Assembly (NCBI GenBank): GCA_043101635.1 | Contig: JBICIE010000262.1 | Coordinates: 1 to 6,804, forward strand | Source of the DNA: CAYMJK01 sp043101635 | Lineage (GTDB): Bacteria; Planctomycetota; Phycisphaerae; Phycisphaerales; UBA1924 | Direction: 5' to 3' | DNA length: 6,804 nt | Shown: positions 1 to 4,955 of the stretch, in pieces | Layout: every line of letters begins with the position of its first letter | How positions within the stretch are numbered: the stretch's first letter is position 1 | Notes under the pieces: model-generated | What the model was told of the DNA's origin: nothing | Database searches by the model: none | Seen by the model: only the letters and a program-made list of their open reading frames with translations | Program-made: the position numbers and the translations under genes

Positions 1-70
1 GGTCGCGGACCTTGCTCTTGGCCTTGGGCGAGCGCCGGGGATTGCGGATGAGCTGGTTGATCGTCGGCAT
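1..70 (-). pseudogene. Inverted partial copy of the rpsL 5' end
   Basis: Read on the minus strand from the ATG at 70-68, this stretch encodes the first 23 residues of S12 (MPTINQLIRNPRRSPKAKS and onward), identical in every base to 200-269, before leaving the window. It has the same leader as the real gene. It is either an assembly foldback or the start of a second, divergent rpsL copy beyond the window. I favour the artefact, because duplicate rpsL genes are rare and the arms show no divergence even at silent sites. Confidence 0.6.
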
Positions 71-123
71 GGGCCTGTCGGTTCCTTGGGCTGTCAGCAG
101 GGTCGGAAGTTTAGCCCGCTGCT

Positions 124-149
124 CCCCCCAACCCTTGCCCAACCCCCCC
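124..149 (-). other. G-quadruplex motif (i-motif on the + strand)
   Basis: The minus strand carries four G-tracts of 7, 3, 3 and 6 G separated by loops TT, CAA and TT; on the plus strand these are C-runs at 124-129, 132-134, 138-140 and 143-149. This satisfies the usual G3+N1-7 rule with short loops, which favours a stable quadruplex. It lies about 50 nt upstream of the rpsL start, with the G-rich strand as the rpsL template strand, and fills the loop of the 119-bp inverted repeat. Confidence 0.75.
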
Positions 150-199
150 GGCGGGCTAAACTTCCGACCCTGCTGACAGCCCAAGGAACCGACAGGCCC

Positions 200-571
200 A
201 TGCCGACGATCAACCAGCTCATCCGCAATCCCCGGCGCTCGCCCAAGGCCAAGAGCAAGGTCCGCGACCTGGAGCACTGCCCCCAGCGCCGCGGCGTGTG
301 CCTCAACGTCCGCACGATCACCCCGAAGAAGCCCAACTCGGCCCTCCGGAAGATCGCCCGCGTCCGTCTGAGCAACGGCAAGGAAGTCACCGCCTACATC
401 GGCGGCGAGGGGCACAACCTGCAGGAGCACTCCATCGTGCTGGTCCGCGGCGGGCGCGTCCGCGACCTGCCGGGCGTGCGCTACCACATCGTCCGCGGCT
501 CGCTGGACACCCTCGGCGTGGACGGCCGCAAGCAGGGCCGCTCCAAGTACGGGGCGAAGAAGGGCAAGTAA
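200..571 (+). CDS. rpsL: 30S ribosomal protein S12
   Basis: Small-subunit protein of the decoding centre that helps monitor codon-anticodon pairing. The 123-residue product has normal S12 length and matches the family throughout: MPTINQLIRNP start, CPQRRGVC (27-34), TPKKPNSALRK (41-51), YIGGEGHNLQEHS (66-78), RGGRVRDLPGVRYH (83-96) and a KQGRSKYGAKKGK tail. Lys43 and Lys44, the classic streptomycin positions, are kept, but position 88 is Arg where Lys is usual. Asp89, the RimO methylthiolation site in E. coli S12, is present. I chose the ATG at 200 because it gives the canonical N-terminus; an AAGGAA at 183-188 may serve as a weakly placed ribosome binding site. An upstream in-frame TTG at 86 would add 38 unrelated residues encoded by the foldback loop and arm. 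rpsG follows after 160 bp. Confidence 0.98.
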   Translation: MPTINQLIRNPRRSPKAKSKVRDLEHCPQRRGVCLNVRTITPKKPNSALRKIARVRLSNGKEVTAYIGGEGHNLQEHSIVLVRGGRVRDLPGVRYHIVRGSLDTLGVDGRKQGRSKYGAKKGK

Positions 572-580
572 GGACTTTTT

Positions 581-603
581 GCCGCGGCGCGTGCCGCGGT
601 TTT
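581..603 (+). terminator. Terminator-like hairpin after rpsL
   Basis: An 8-bp GC-rich stem, 581-588 with 593-600 (one G-U pair), closes a 4-nt GCGT loop and is followed by TTTTCGTTT. It starts 9 nt after the rpsL stop. The U-run is short and interrupted, so it may terminate only partly and set the S12:S7 mRNA ratio rather than fully separate the genes. Confidence 0.6.
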
Positions 604-639
604 CGTTTCAGTGACGGTGGCAAGTAATCGGGCGGCGGA

Positions 640-658
640 GTCGGCACGGAGTGCCGAC
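640..658. repeat. Perfect 8-bp palindrome, REP-like
   Basis: GTCGGCAC, then GGA, then GTGCCGAC form a perfect 8-bp stem with a 3-nt loop in the rpsL-rpsG spacer. No T-run follows, so it is not a standard terminator. Its compact form and position in a spacer resemble dispersed extragenic palindromes; I believe similar strings occur in planctomycete genomes, but that needs a search. Confidence 0.6.
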
Positions 659-721
659 CTACCCGGGCGCCCGGTGAACAGACGGCCGGCCCGCAGCAGC
701 GGCTCCCGGCGGATGAGCCAC

Positions 722-726
722 GGAGG
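722..726 (+). promoter_or_regulatory. Ribosome binding site of rpsG
   Basis: GGAGG lies 5 nt before the ATG at 732, a strong Shine-Dalgarno site that fixes the rpsG start. Confidence 0.85.
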
Positions 727-731
727 TACAG

Positions 732-1226
732 ATGTCCGGAAGAATCACCGCGTCCGACGATCAGCTCCGCCCCGATCCGAAGTTCCACGACAAGACTTTT
801 GCCAAGTTCACCAACTGCGTGATGTCGGATGGCAAGAAGTCCGTGGCGTATCGCGTGATGTACGACGCGATGGACATCATCGAGGCCAAGCTCGCCAAAG
901 ACCCCAGCGAAGAGAAGCCCAAGGACGCCCTCGAGGTGTTTCACCGGGCCATTCGCAACGTCAAGCCGCACGTCGAGGTGCGGTCCAAGCGCATCGGCGG
1001 CGCCAACTACCAGGTGCCGATGAGCGTGAATGACCGGCGGCAGCAGTCACTGGCCTTCCGCTGGATCATCACCGCAGCTCGCTCCGAGAAGGGCCGGCCG
1101 ATCGCCAGCCGCCTCGCCGACGAGCTGTGGAACGCCGCCCGCGGCGAGGGCAAGGCGATGAGCGTCCGCGACCAGACGCACCGCATGGCCGAGGCCAACC
1201 GCGCGTTTGCCCACTTCGGGAACTGA
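732..1226 (+). CDS. rpsG: 30S ribosomal protein S7
   Basis: Primary 16S rRNA-binding protein that nucleates assembly of the small-subunit head and sits near the E site. At 164 residues it is slightly longer than the usual ~156, with the extra length mainly in the N-terminus and the 55-65 region. Family signatures are clear: FTNCVMSDGKKSVAYRVMYDA (26-46), RSKRIGGANYQVPM (84-97), RWIITAARSEKGRP (110-123) and the C-terminal HRMAEANRAFAHF (150-162). A strong GGAGG site precedes the ATG. Together with rpsL this is the conserved start of the str operon, but fusA and tuf are absent downstream, where a convergent acetyltransferase gene lies instead. The spacer from rpsL holds a terminator-like hairpin, so rpsG expression may depend on readthrough or on its own promoter, none of which is obvious to me. 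Confidence 0.98.
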   Translation: MSGRITASDDQLRPDPKFHDKTFAKFTNCVMSDGKKSVAYRVMYDAMDIIEAKLAKDPSEEKPKDALEVFHRAIRNVKPHVEVRSKRIGGANYQVPMSVNDRRQQSLAFRWIITAARSEKGRPIASRLADELWNAARGEGKAMSVRDQTHRMAEANRAFAHFGN

Positions 1227-1238
1227 GTTTCCGGAAGA

Positions 1239-1279
1239 ACGCAGAGGTCGCCGAGGAAGCAGAGAAACGCAGAGGGGAG
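1239..1279. repeat. Imperfect tandem repeat of ACGCAGAGG-type units
   Basis: Four roughly 9-10-nt units follow one another: ACGCAGAGG, TCGCCGAGGA, AGCAGAGAA and ACGCAGAGGGG. The purine-rich strand is +. It lies just after the rpsG stop in the gap to the convergent GNAT gene. This type of GCAGAG/ACGGAG stuttering repeat resembles short repeats scattered between genes in several bacterial genomes; dispersal in this genome is inferred. Confidence 0.6.
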
Positions 1280-1321
1280 AGGGTGTTGCGCGCGCGGGCT
1301 GCGCCCCCGACGCATGTGCTG

Positions 1322-1352
1322 TTCTCTATTCTCTGTTCTCTACTCTCTCTCT
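1322..1352. repeat. 7-bp pyrimidine tandem repeat (TTCTCTR)
   Basis: Units TTCTCTA (1322-1328), TTCTCTG (1329-1335) and TTCTCTA (1336-1342) are followed by a CTCTCTCT run to about 1352. The stop codon and last residues of the minus-strand GNAT gene (RAERE, stop TAG at 1342-1340) are encoded inside this repeat, so its C-terminus has probably been set by repeat insertion or slippage. Confidence 0.75.
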
Positions 1353-2029
1353 GCCCTGATCCTGTGCTTCCCGCAGTCCCACTCCCCCGCCAGCACGCCC
1401 CAGCCGAGGCGGTCGGTCACGCCGACGCCGGGGACGTGGTAGTCGGCCCGCTGGTGGACTTCCTGCTTCAGGCCGAGCTTCTGCGGGATGCGCTGCGAGG
1501 CCCTGTTCTCGCTGGAGCAATAGATGCGCATGCGCTGGAGTCCCATGCCCCCTGCGGCTTGCGCCGCCAGCAGCCAGCTCAGCCAGTGGCCGATTGCCTC
1601 GGTGCAGTAGCCGCGCCCGTGGCGGTCGGCGCGGATCCAGTAGCCGGTCTCGGCGGAGGCGGTGCTGGGGCGCAGGTCGTGGAAGCCGGTGGCGCCGACG
1701 AACGCGCCATCGGGCTCGAAGATGCCGACGCCGACGCCCTTGAGCGCGCCCTCGCCAGCAAGCTTCTGCGGGTCGCTGGCCGCGACGATCTGGCTGGAGA
1801 TGTACTGGGCGGATCCTGCGAGTTCGCGGTGATCGGTGGCGGCCCAGGGCATCCAGGGGATGAGCGCATCGCGGCTGGCGTTGACGGCGTCGAACACCGC
1901 CGGCACATCATCGAGCGTGTAGGCCCGGATCAGCAGACGCGGCGTCTGGATGTGGATGCGGAGCTGCGCCGGCGGGGTCCAGCCGAGGCCTTCGCCCGGG
2001 GTTTCACGCTCGCTGGCGCAGCGCGTCAT
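1340..2029 (-). CDS. GNAT-family N-acetyltransferase (RimJ/RimL-like)
   Basis: Probable acetyl-CoA-dependent N-acetyltransferase of the Acetyltransf_3 group; substrate unknown. Of 229 residues, the domain starts at TPRLLIRAYTLDDVPAVFDAV (29-49), continues through GIFEPDGAFVGATGFHDLR (102-120) and ETGYWI (128-133), and has the acetyl-CoA pyrophosphate loop RADRHGRGYCTEA (133-145). The late motif IYCSSENRASQRIPQKLGL (169-187) matches the usual 'N.AS.RV.EKLGF' element. I chose the ATG at 2029: it gives about 28 residues before the domain. The open frame runs further upstream, but only by crossing into the divergent adenylyltransferase gene. No good ribosome binding site is visible, so leaderless translation is possible. 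The C-terminal tail (about 217-229) reads through low-complexity repeat DNA and is probably not conserved. Confidence 0.9.
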   Translation of the reverse strand: MTRCASERETPGEGLGWTPPAQLRIHIQTPRLLIRAYTLDDVPAVFDAVNASRDALIPWMPWAATDHRELAGSAQYISSQIVAASDPQKLAGEGALKGVGVGIFEPDGAFVGATGFHDLRPSTASAETGYWIRADRHGRGYCTEAIGHWLSWLLAAQAAGGMGLQRMRIYCSSENRASQRIPQKLGLKQEVHQRADYHVPGVGVTDRLGWGVLAGEWDCGKHRIRAERE

Positions 2030-2041
2030 GGGCGGAGCGTA

Positions 2042-2065
2042 GGGCGGACGCGATAGAGTCCGCCC
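2042..2065. promoter_or_regulatory. Inverted repeat in the GNAT/ThiF divergent spacer
   Basis: GGGCGGAC (2042-2049) and GTCCGCCC (2058-2065) form a perfect 8-bp inverted repeat with an 8-nt spacer, ending at the GTG start of the adenylyltransferase gene. A related GGGCGGAGCGTA (2030-2041) sits directly before it. The whole divergent gap is only 36 bp. It could be an operator for both genes or a hairpin at the start codon; which one is not visible. Confidence 0.4.
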
Positions 2066-3142
2066 GTGGATCCGCTGCGCCGCTATCACCGCCAGACGCT
2101 GCTGCCCGGCATCGGGGCCGAGGGGCAGCAGCGTCTGGGCGAGGCTCGGGCGGCGCTCGTCGGGTGCGGGGCGCTGGGATGCGCCATCGCCGACGCCCTC
2201 GTGCGCGCGGGGGTGGGGCGCCTGACGCTGATCGACCGCGATATCGTGGAACTGACGAACCTGCAGCGCCAGTCGCTGTTCACGGAGGCGGACGCCGCGG
2301 AGGGGCTGCCGAAGGCCGAGGCGGCCCGGCGGCGGCTGGGGCAGGTGAACTCGCATGTGGCTATCACATCGCACGTGGCGGACTTTGCGCCGGCGATGGC
2401 GGAGCGGTTGGCGGGTTTCGCCGGAGGGAACTCGCCGCAGGTTCTGCTCGACGGCACGGACAACTTCGAGACGCGCCTGCTGCTGAATGATCTGGCGGTG
2501 AAGCACGGGATACCGCTGGTGTACGGCGGCGCGGTGGCGACGCGGGGGATGATGGCGGTGATCCTGCCCGGCGACGGTCCGTGCCTGCGATGCATTCTGC
2601 CCGAGCCGCCGCCGGCGGGGTCAATGCCGACGTGCGACACGGCGGGCGTGCTGGGGCCGGTGGCGACGATCGTGGGGGCAGCGCAGGCGGCGGAGGCGAT
2701 CAAGCTGCTGGTGGGGGCCCGCGAGCAGGTCAGCCGCACGATGCTGGATTTCGATGTGTGGCGGAACGTGCGCCGGCGGCTGGATCTGGGGCAGATGCGC
2801 AACCCGGAGTGCCCGTGCTGTGTGCACAGGCAATTCGACTGGCTGCATGGCCGGCGGGACGCCGGGACGACGAGTTTGTGCGGGCGCAGCGCGATTCAGG
2901 TTGCCGGGCGGCCGGGGGCTGCGGTGGATCTGGCAGCGCTGGGCGAGCGGCTGGGGACGCACGGGGCGGTGCAGGTCAATCCGTTCCTGATGCGGGCTGT
3001 GCTGGCTGATGAGCGGCGCGAGGAAGGCGCCGGGGCGGGGCCGGTGGAGTTGACGGTGTTCGCAGACGGGCGCGCGATCGTGGCGGGCGTGACGGCGCCA
3101 GCGCGGGCGCGGGCGATCTATGCGAAGTACATCGGGGCGTGA
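2066..3142 (+). CDS. ThiF/MoeB/HesA-family E1-like adenylyltransferase
   Basis: Expected to adenylate the C-terminal glycine of a ThiS- or MoaD-like sulfur carrier in the cytoplasm, for thiamine, molybdopterin or a related pathway. Of 358 residues: RYHRQTLLPGIGAEGQQRL (6-24), nucleotide loop VGCGALG (32-38), LIDRDIVELTNLQRQ (55-69), Lys83 in LPKAEA, LLDGTDNFETR (127-137), zinc pairs CLRC (173-176) and CPCC (249-252), and candidate catalytic Cys190 in PTCDTAGVLGP. E. coli MoeB and ThiF have about 250 residues; the extra C-terminus (about 268-358, LCGRSAIQV then LTVFADGRAIVAG and YAKYIGA) resembles the small C-terminal domain of longer Bacillus-type ThiF/MoeB proteins, not a rhodanese. The GTG at 2066 is chosen because it starts just before the conserved RYHRQ; no strong ribosome binding site is seen. 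No carrier gene is nearby, so ThiF versus MoeB is undecided. Confidence 0.93.
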   Translation: MDPLRRYHRQTLLPGIGAEGQQRLGEARAALVGCGALGCAIADALVRAGVGRLTLIDRDIVELTNLQRQSLFTEADAAEGLPKAEAARRRLGQVNSHVAITSHVADFAPAMAERLAGFAGGNSPQVLLDGTDNFETRLLLNDLAVKHGIPLVYGGAVATRGMMAVILPGDGPCLRCILPEPPPAGSMPTCDTAGVLGPVATIVGAAQAAEAIKLLVGAREQVSRTMLDFDVWRNVRRRLDLGQMRNPECPCCVHRQFDWLHGRRDAGTTSLCGRSAIQVAGRPGAAVDLAALGERLGTHGAVQVNPFLMRAVLADERREEGAGAGPVELTVFADGRAIVAGVTAPARARAIYAKYIGA

Positions 3143-3787
3143 TCAGTCGGCGCGCACGAACGGGTTGCTGCGCATCTCGCGGCCGATCGTGGTGGCGGGG
3201 CCGTGGCCGGGCAGGGCGCGGGTGTCCGGCGGGAGCGAATACAGCCGCTGGCGGATCGACTCGGCGAGGGTGTCGAAACTCGAGTTCGGGAAGTCGGTGC
3301 GTCCGATGCTGCCGGCAAACAGCGTGTCGCCGACGAAGGCGACGGCGCGGTCGGCGTTGTAGAGCGTGACGCCGCCGGGGGAGTGGCCGGGGGTGTGCAG
3401 CACGCGCCATGTCTCGGCGCCGATGCTGAGCTCGTCGCCATCGCGCAGCAGGCGGTCGGCGGGGCGGCAGGTGACCGGGAAGCCGTAGCCGCCGGAGAGG
3501 TTCAGGTCGGCGTTGGTCAGCCAGTCGCGTTCGGCTTCGTGGATGAGCAGTTCGACGCCCGGGAAGGCGGCGCTGACGGCGTCGACGCCGCCGATGTGGT
3601 CGAGGTGCGCGTGGGTGAGGATCAGTTTCTCGGGCTTCAGTTCACGCTGGCGGATGGCGGCGATGAGCGGCTCGGGCCCGAGGCCGGCGTCGATGATCCA
3701 GCAGGCCGGGCCGGGGCCCGGGGCGTAGATGTAGCAGTTGGTGGCGAAGGGTCCGAGTTCGAGGCCCTGGAGCGTATAATCGGTCAT
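3143..3787 (-). CDS. MBL-fold hydrolase, glyoxalase II-like
   Basis: Metallo-beta-lactamase-fold hydrolase most like the short glyoxalase II-type (YcbL/GloC) proteins, probably cleaving a thioester such as a hydroxyacyl-thiol. Of 214 residues: metal motif THAHLDH (58-64; His59, His61, Asp63, His64), HTPGHSPGG (131-139; His135), bridging Asp154 in GDTLFAGSIGRTDF (153-166), and the final ligand His195 in LPGHGP. The full set of two-metal ligands is present, so it should be active. It lacks the roughly 50-residue C-terminal helical domain of classical glyoxalase II, so glutathione specificity is uncertain. The ATG at 3787 gives the usual start (LGPFATNCYIY at 11-21); the ribosome binding site is weak. 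Its TGA touches the TGA of the convergent adenylyltransferase gene. Confidence 0.93.
   Translation of the reverse strand: MTDYTLQGLELGPFATNCYIYAPGPGPACWIIDAGLGPEPLIAAIRQRELKPEKLILTHAHLDHIGGVDAVSAAFPGVELLIHEAERDWLTNADLNLSGGYGFPVTCRPADRLLRDGDELSIGAETWRVLHTPGHSPGGVTLYNADRAVAFVGDTLFAGSIGRTDFPNSSFDTLAESIRQRLYSLPPDTRALPGHGPATTIGREMRSNPFVRAD
3775..3780 (+). promoter_or_regulatory. Candidate -10 element TATAAT
   Basis: A perfect TATAAT on the + strand sits over codons 3-4 of the MBL gene (Asp-Tyr as GAT TAT on the minus strand). It could drive the membrane-protein gene at 3954 with a leader of about 165 nt. No convincing -35 element is visible 16-18 bp upstream, so this is tentative. Confidence 0.25.
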
Positions 3788-3795
3788 TGTTCGGT

Positions 3796-3827
3796 ATCCG
3801 GGCCGTAGCTGGGCTTCATCCGGGCCG
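3796..3827. repeat. Direct repeat ATCCGGGCCG, two copies 22 bp apart
   Basis: Identical 10-mers lie at 3796-3805 and 3818-3827, 22 bp start to start (about two helical turns), in the divergent spacer between the MBL gene and the membrane-protein gene. A weaker version, ATCCGGATCG, is at 3918-3927. The spacing suits a regulator binding one DNA face, but no regulator is known here. Confidence 0.35.
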
Positions 3828-3938
3828 GTCTGGAGTGGAACGTGGGCAGGTGAATCACGAATGGTACGAAAGGTGGGGGCCGGAGGGGCGTTGAGCTAGC
3901 AGGGCCGGGCGAACTGCATCCGGATCGGCCTGGCGCCT

Positions 3939-3945
3939 GAGGAGG
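3939..3945 (+). promoter_or_regulatory. Ribosome binding site GAGGAGG
   Basis: GAGGAGG ends 8 nt before the ATG at 3954, a strong Shine-Dalgarno site that fixes the start of the membrane-protein gene. Confidence 0.85.
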
Positions 3946-3953
3946 GCACAGCC

Positions 3954-4955
3954 ATGGACGACAGCAACCAGACGACTGCGGAGCCCCGAAGGGCGCGAGC
4001 TTCGGGGGCAGGGCTGGCGGCAGGCCTGTACGTGCTCGCGTACGCGATCGCGATTGCGGCGTTCTTCTGGTCCAGCGGCTGGATCGGCGATCTGGCGTTC
4101 CGGCCGATGACGATGGCGTCGTCGGCGGCGCTGATGATCCTCGGGCTGATGCTGCTGCCGGTGGTCGTGCTGCTGGTGCGCATCCGGCGGTCGCAGCAGG
4201 CGATCACGTCGAGCATGGGGGCGATGTGCGAGGACATGCGGCGGTTCGCCGAGCAGGTGTCGCTGTCCGACGACGCTCGGCGGGTGCTGAACCGCAAGAG
4301 CGAGGGGGCGCTGCTGCGCCGTGCGATCGAGGAGGACATCGCGTCGGAGGACTGGGAAGCGGCGACGGTGCTGATCAAGGAGCTTGCCGAGCGTTTCGGC
4401 TACCGGGCCGACGCCGAGGAGTTCCGCTCGCGGGTGGAGCGCTCGCGATCGCGGGTGCAGGATCGGGCGGTGGCGGACGCCATCTCGACGCTGGACGGGC
4501 TGATCGTGCAGCGCCGGTGGGACGCGGCGTTGGTGGAGGCGGCTCGAATCGGGCGCCTGTATCCGGACTCGCCGCGGGTCGATGGCCTGCGCCGCCGGGT
4601 TGAGCAGGCCCGGGATACCTACAGGCAGGATCTGGAGCGGCGGTTCCTGGAGGCGGCGCAGCTGGAGGATGTCGATGAGGCGCTGGAACTGATGAAGGAA
4701 CTGGACGCCTACGTCAGCGAGACCGAGGCGGCGCCGCTGCGTGAGGTAGCGCGGGGTGTGATCGGCAAGGCCCGGGAGAATCTCGGGGCCCAGTTCAAGC
4801 TGGCGGTGAAGGACCGGCAGTGGGATGTTGCGGCGAGCATCGGGGAGCGGATCATGGCGGAGTTCCCCAATACGCGGATGGCCAACGAGGCGCGTGAGAT
4901 GCTGGAAGCGATCCGGGAGCGGGCGGCGAAGACGACCTCCTCGGCAACCGCGTAA
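3954..4955 (+). CDS. Two-helix membrane protein with four degenerate TPR-like repeats
   Basis: I do not recognise a named family. The 333-residue product begins with a short polar, basic N-terminus, then two hydrophobic segments at about 20-40 (LAAGLYVLAYAIAIAAFFW) and 55-76 (SSAALMILGLMLLPVVVLLV), followed by the basic RIRRS (76-80), which suggests that both ends face the cytoplasm. The remaining 250 residues are charged and helical. They contain four related units keyed by an aromatic/acidic-Ala pair: DWEAA (133-137), RWDAA (188-192), DVDEA (239-243) and QWDVA (289-293). Each is followed by a helix and, in two cases, a 'YPDSPR' or 'FPNTRM' turn typical of TPR-like tandem repeats. Spacing is about 50-55 residues. 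A scaffold or binding role at the inner membrane is inference. The gene is followed after 115 bp by the exported protein on the same strand. Confidence 0.85.
   Translation: MDDSNQTTAEPRRARASGAGLAAGLYVLAYAIAIAAFFWSSGWIGDLAFRPMTMASSAALMILGLMLLPVVVLLVRIRRSQQAITSSMGAMCEDMRRFAEQVSLSDDARRVLNRKSEGALLRRAIEEDIASEDWEAATVLIKELAERFGYRADAEEFRSRVERSRSRVQDRAVADAISTLDGLIVQRRWDAALVEAARIGRLYPDSPRVDGLRRRVEQARDTYRQDLERRFLEAAQLEDVDEALELMKELDAYVSETEAAPLREVARGVIGKARENLGAQFKLAVKDRQWDVAASIGERIMAEFPNTRMANEAREMLEAIRERAAKTTSSATA

Larger units (their letters stand above)
1..269. repeat. Perfect 119-bp inverted repeat (foldback) with 31-nt loop
   Basis: Bases 1-119 are the exact reverse complement of 151-269 (base i pairs with base 270-i), with no mismatch along the arm; the match breaks at 120/150. 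The loop, 120-150, is C-rich and unique. The right arm holds the rpsL leader and its first 23 codons, so the left arm is an inverted copy of coding sequence. Such exact identity across coding and non-coding DNA means a very recent event. Because it runs to the window edge, the likeliest explanation is a foldback chimera at a contig end. A real palindromic duplication or a replicon end cannot be excluded from sequence alone. Confidence 0.97.

Noticed and set aside
86..199. In-frame extension of rpsL upstream to a TTG at 86
   Set aside because: The 38 extra residues read through the foldback arm and loop, have no S12 counterpart, and the ATG at 200 gives the canonical N-terminus.
1..269. Insertion-sequence or transposon end explanation for the foldback
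   Set aside because: The arms contain host rpsL leader and coding sequence, no transposase and no target-site duplication, so terminal inverted repeats of an element do not fit.
387..971. Open frame of 194 codons on the minus strand across rpsL and rpsG
   Set aside because: Antisense to two certain ribosomal protein genes; no motif.
1214..1237. Imperfect hairpin across the rpsG stop codon
   Set aside because: A 9-bp stem with one mismatch (1214-1222 with 1229-1237) has no following T-run and includes coding bases, so I do not call it a terminator.
1127..2056. Long open frame (309 codons) on the + strand over the GNAT gene
   Set aside because: It is antisense to a clear acetyltransferase, overlaps the end of rpsG, and reads as low-complexity Ala/Gly/Asp sequence with no recognisable motif; high GC keeps such frames open.
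2030..2506. Upstream extension of the GNAT frame by 159 codons
   Set aside because: It lies wholly opposite the start of the well-supported adenylyltransferase gene and shows no domain; the acetyltransferase domain is complete from 2029.
3203..3808. Open frame of 201 codons on the + strand over the MBL gene
   Set aside because: Antisense to an intact metal-binding hydrolase; composition is repetitive Gly/Ala/Val and no domain is visible.
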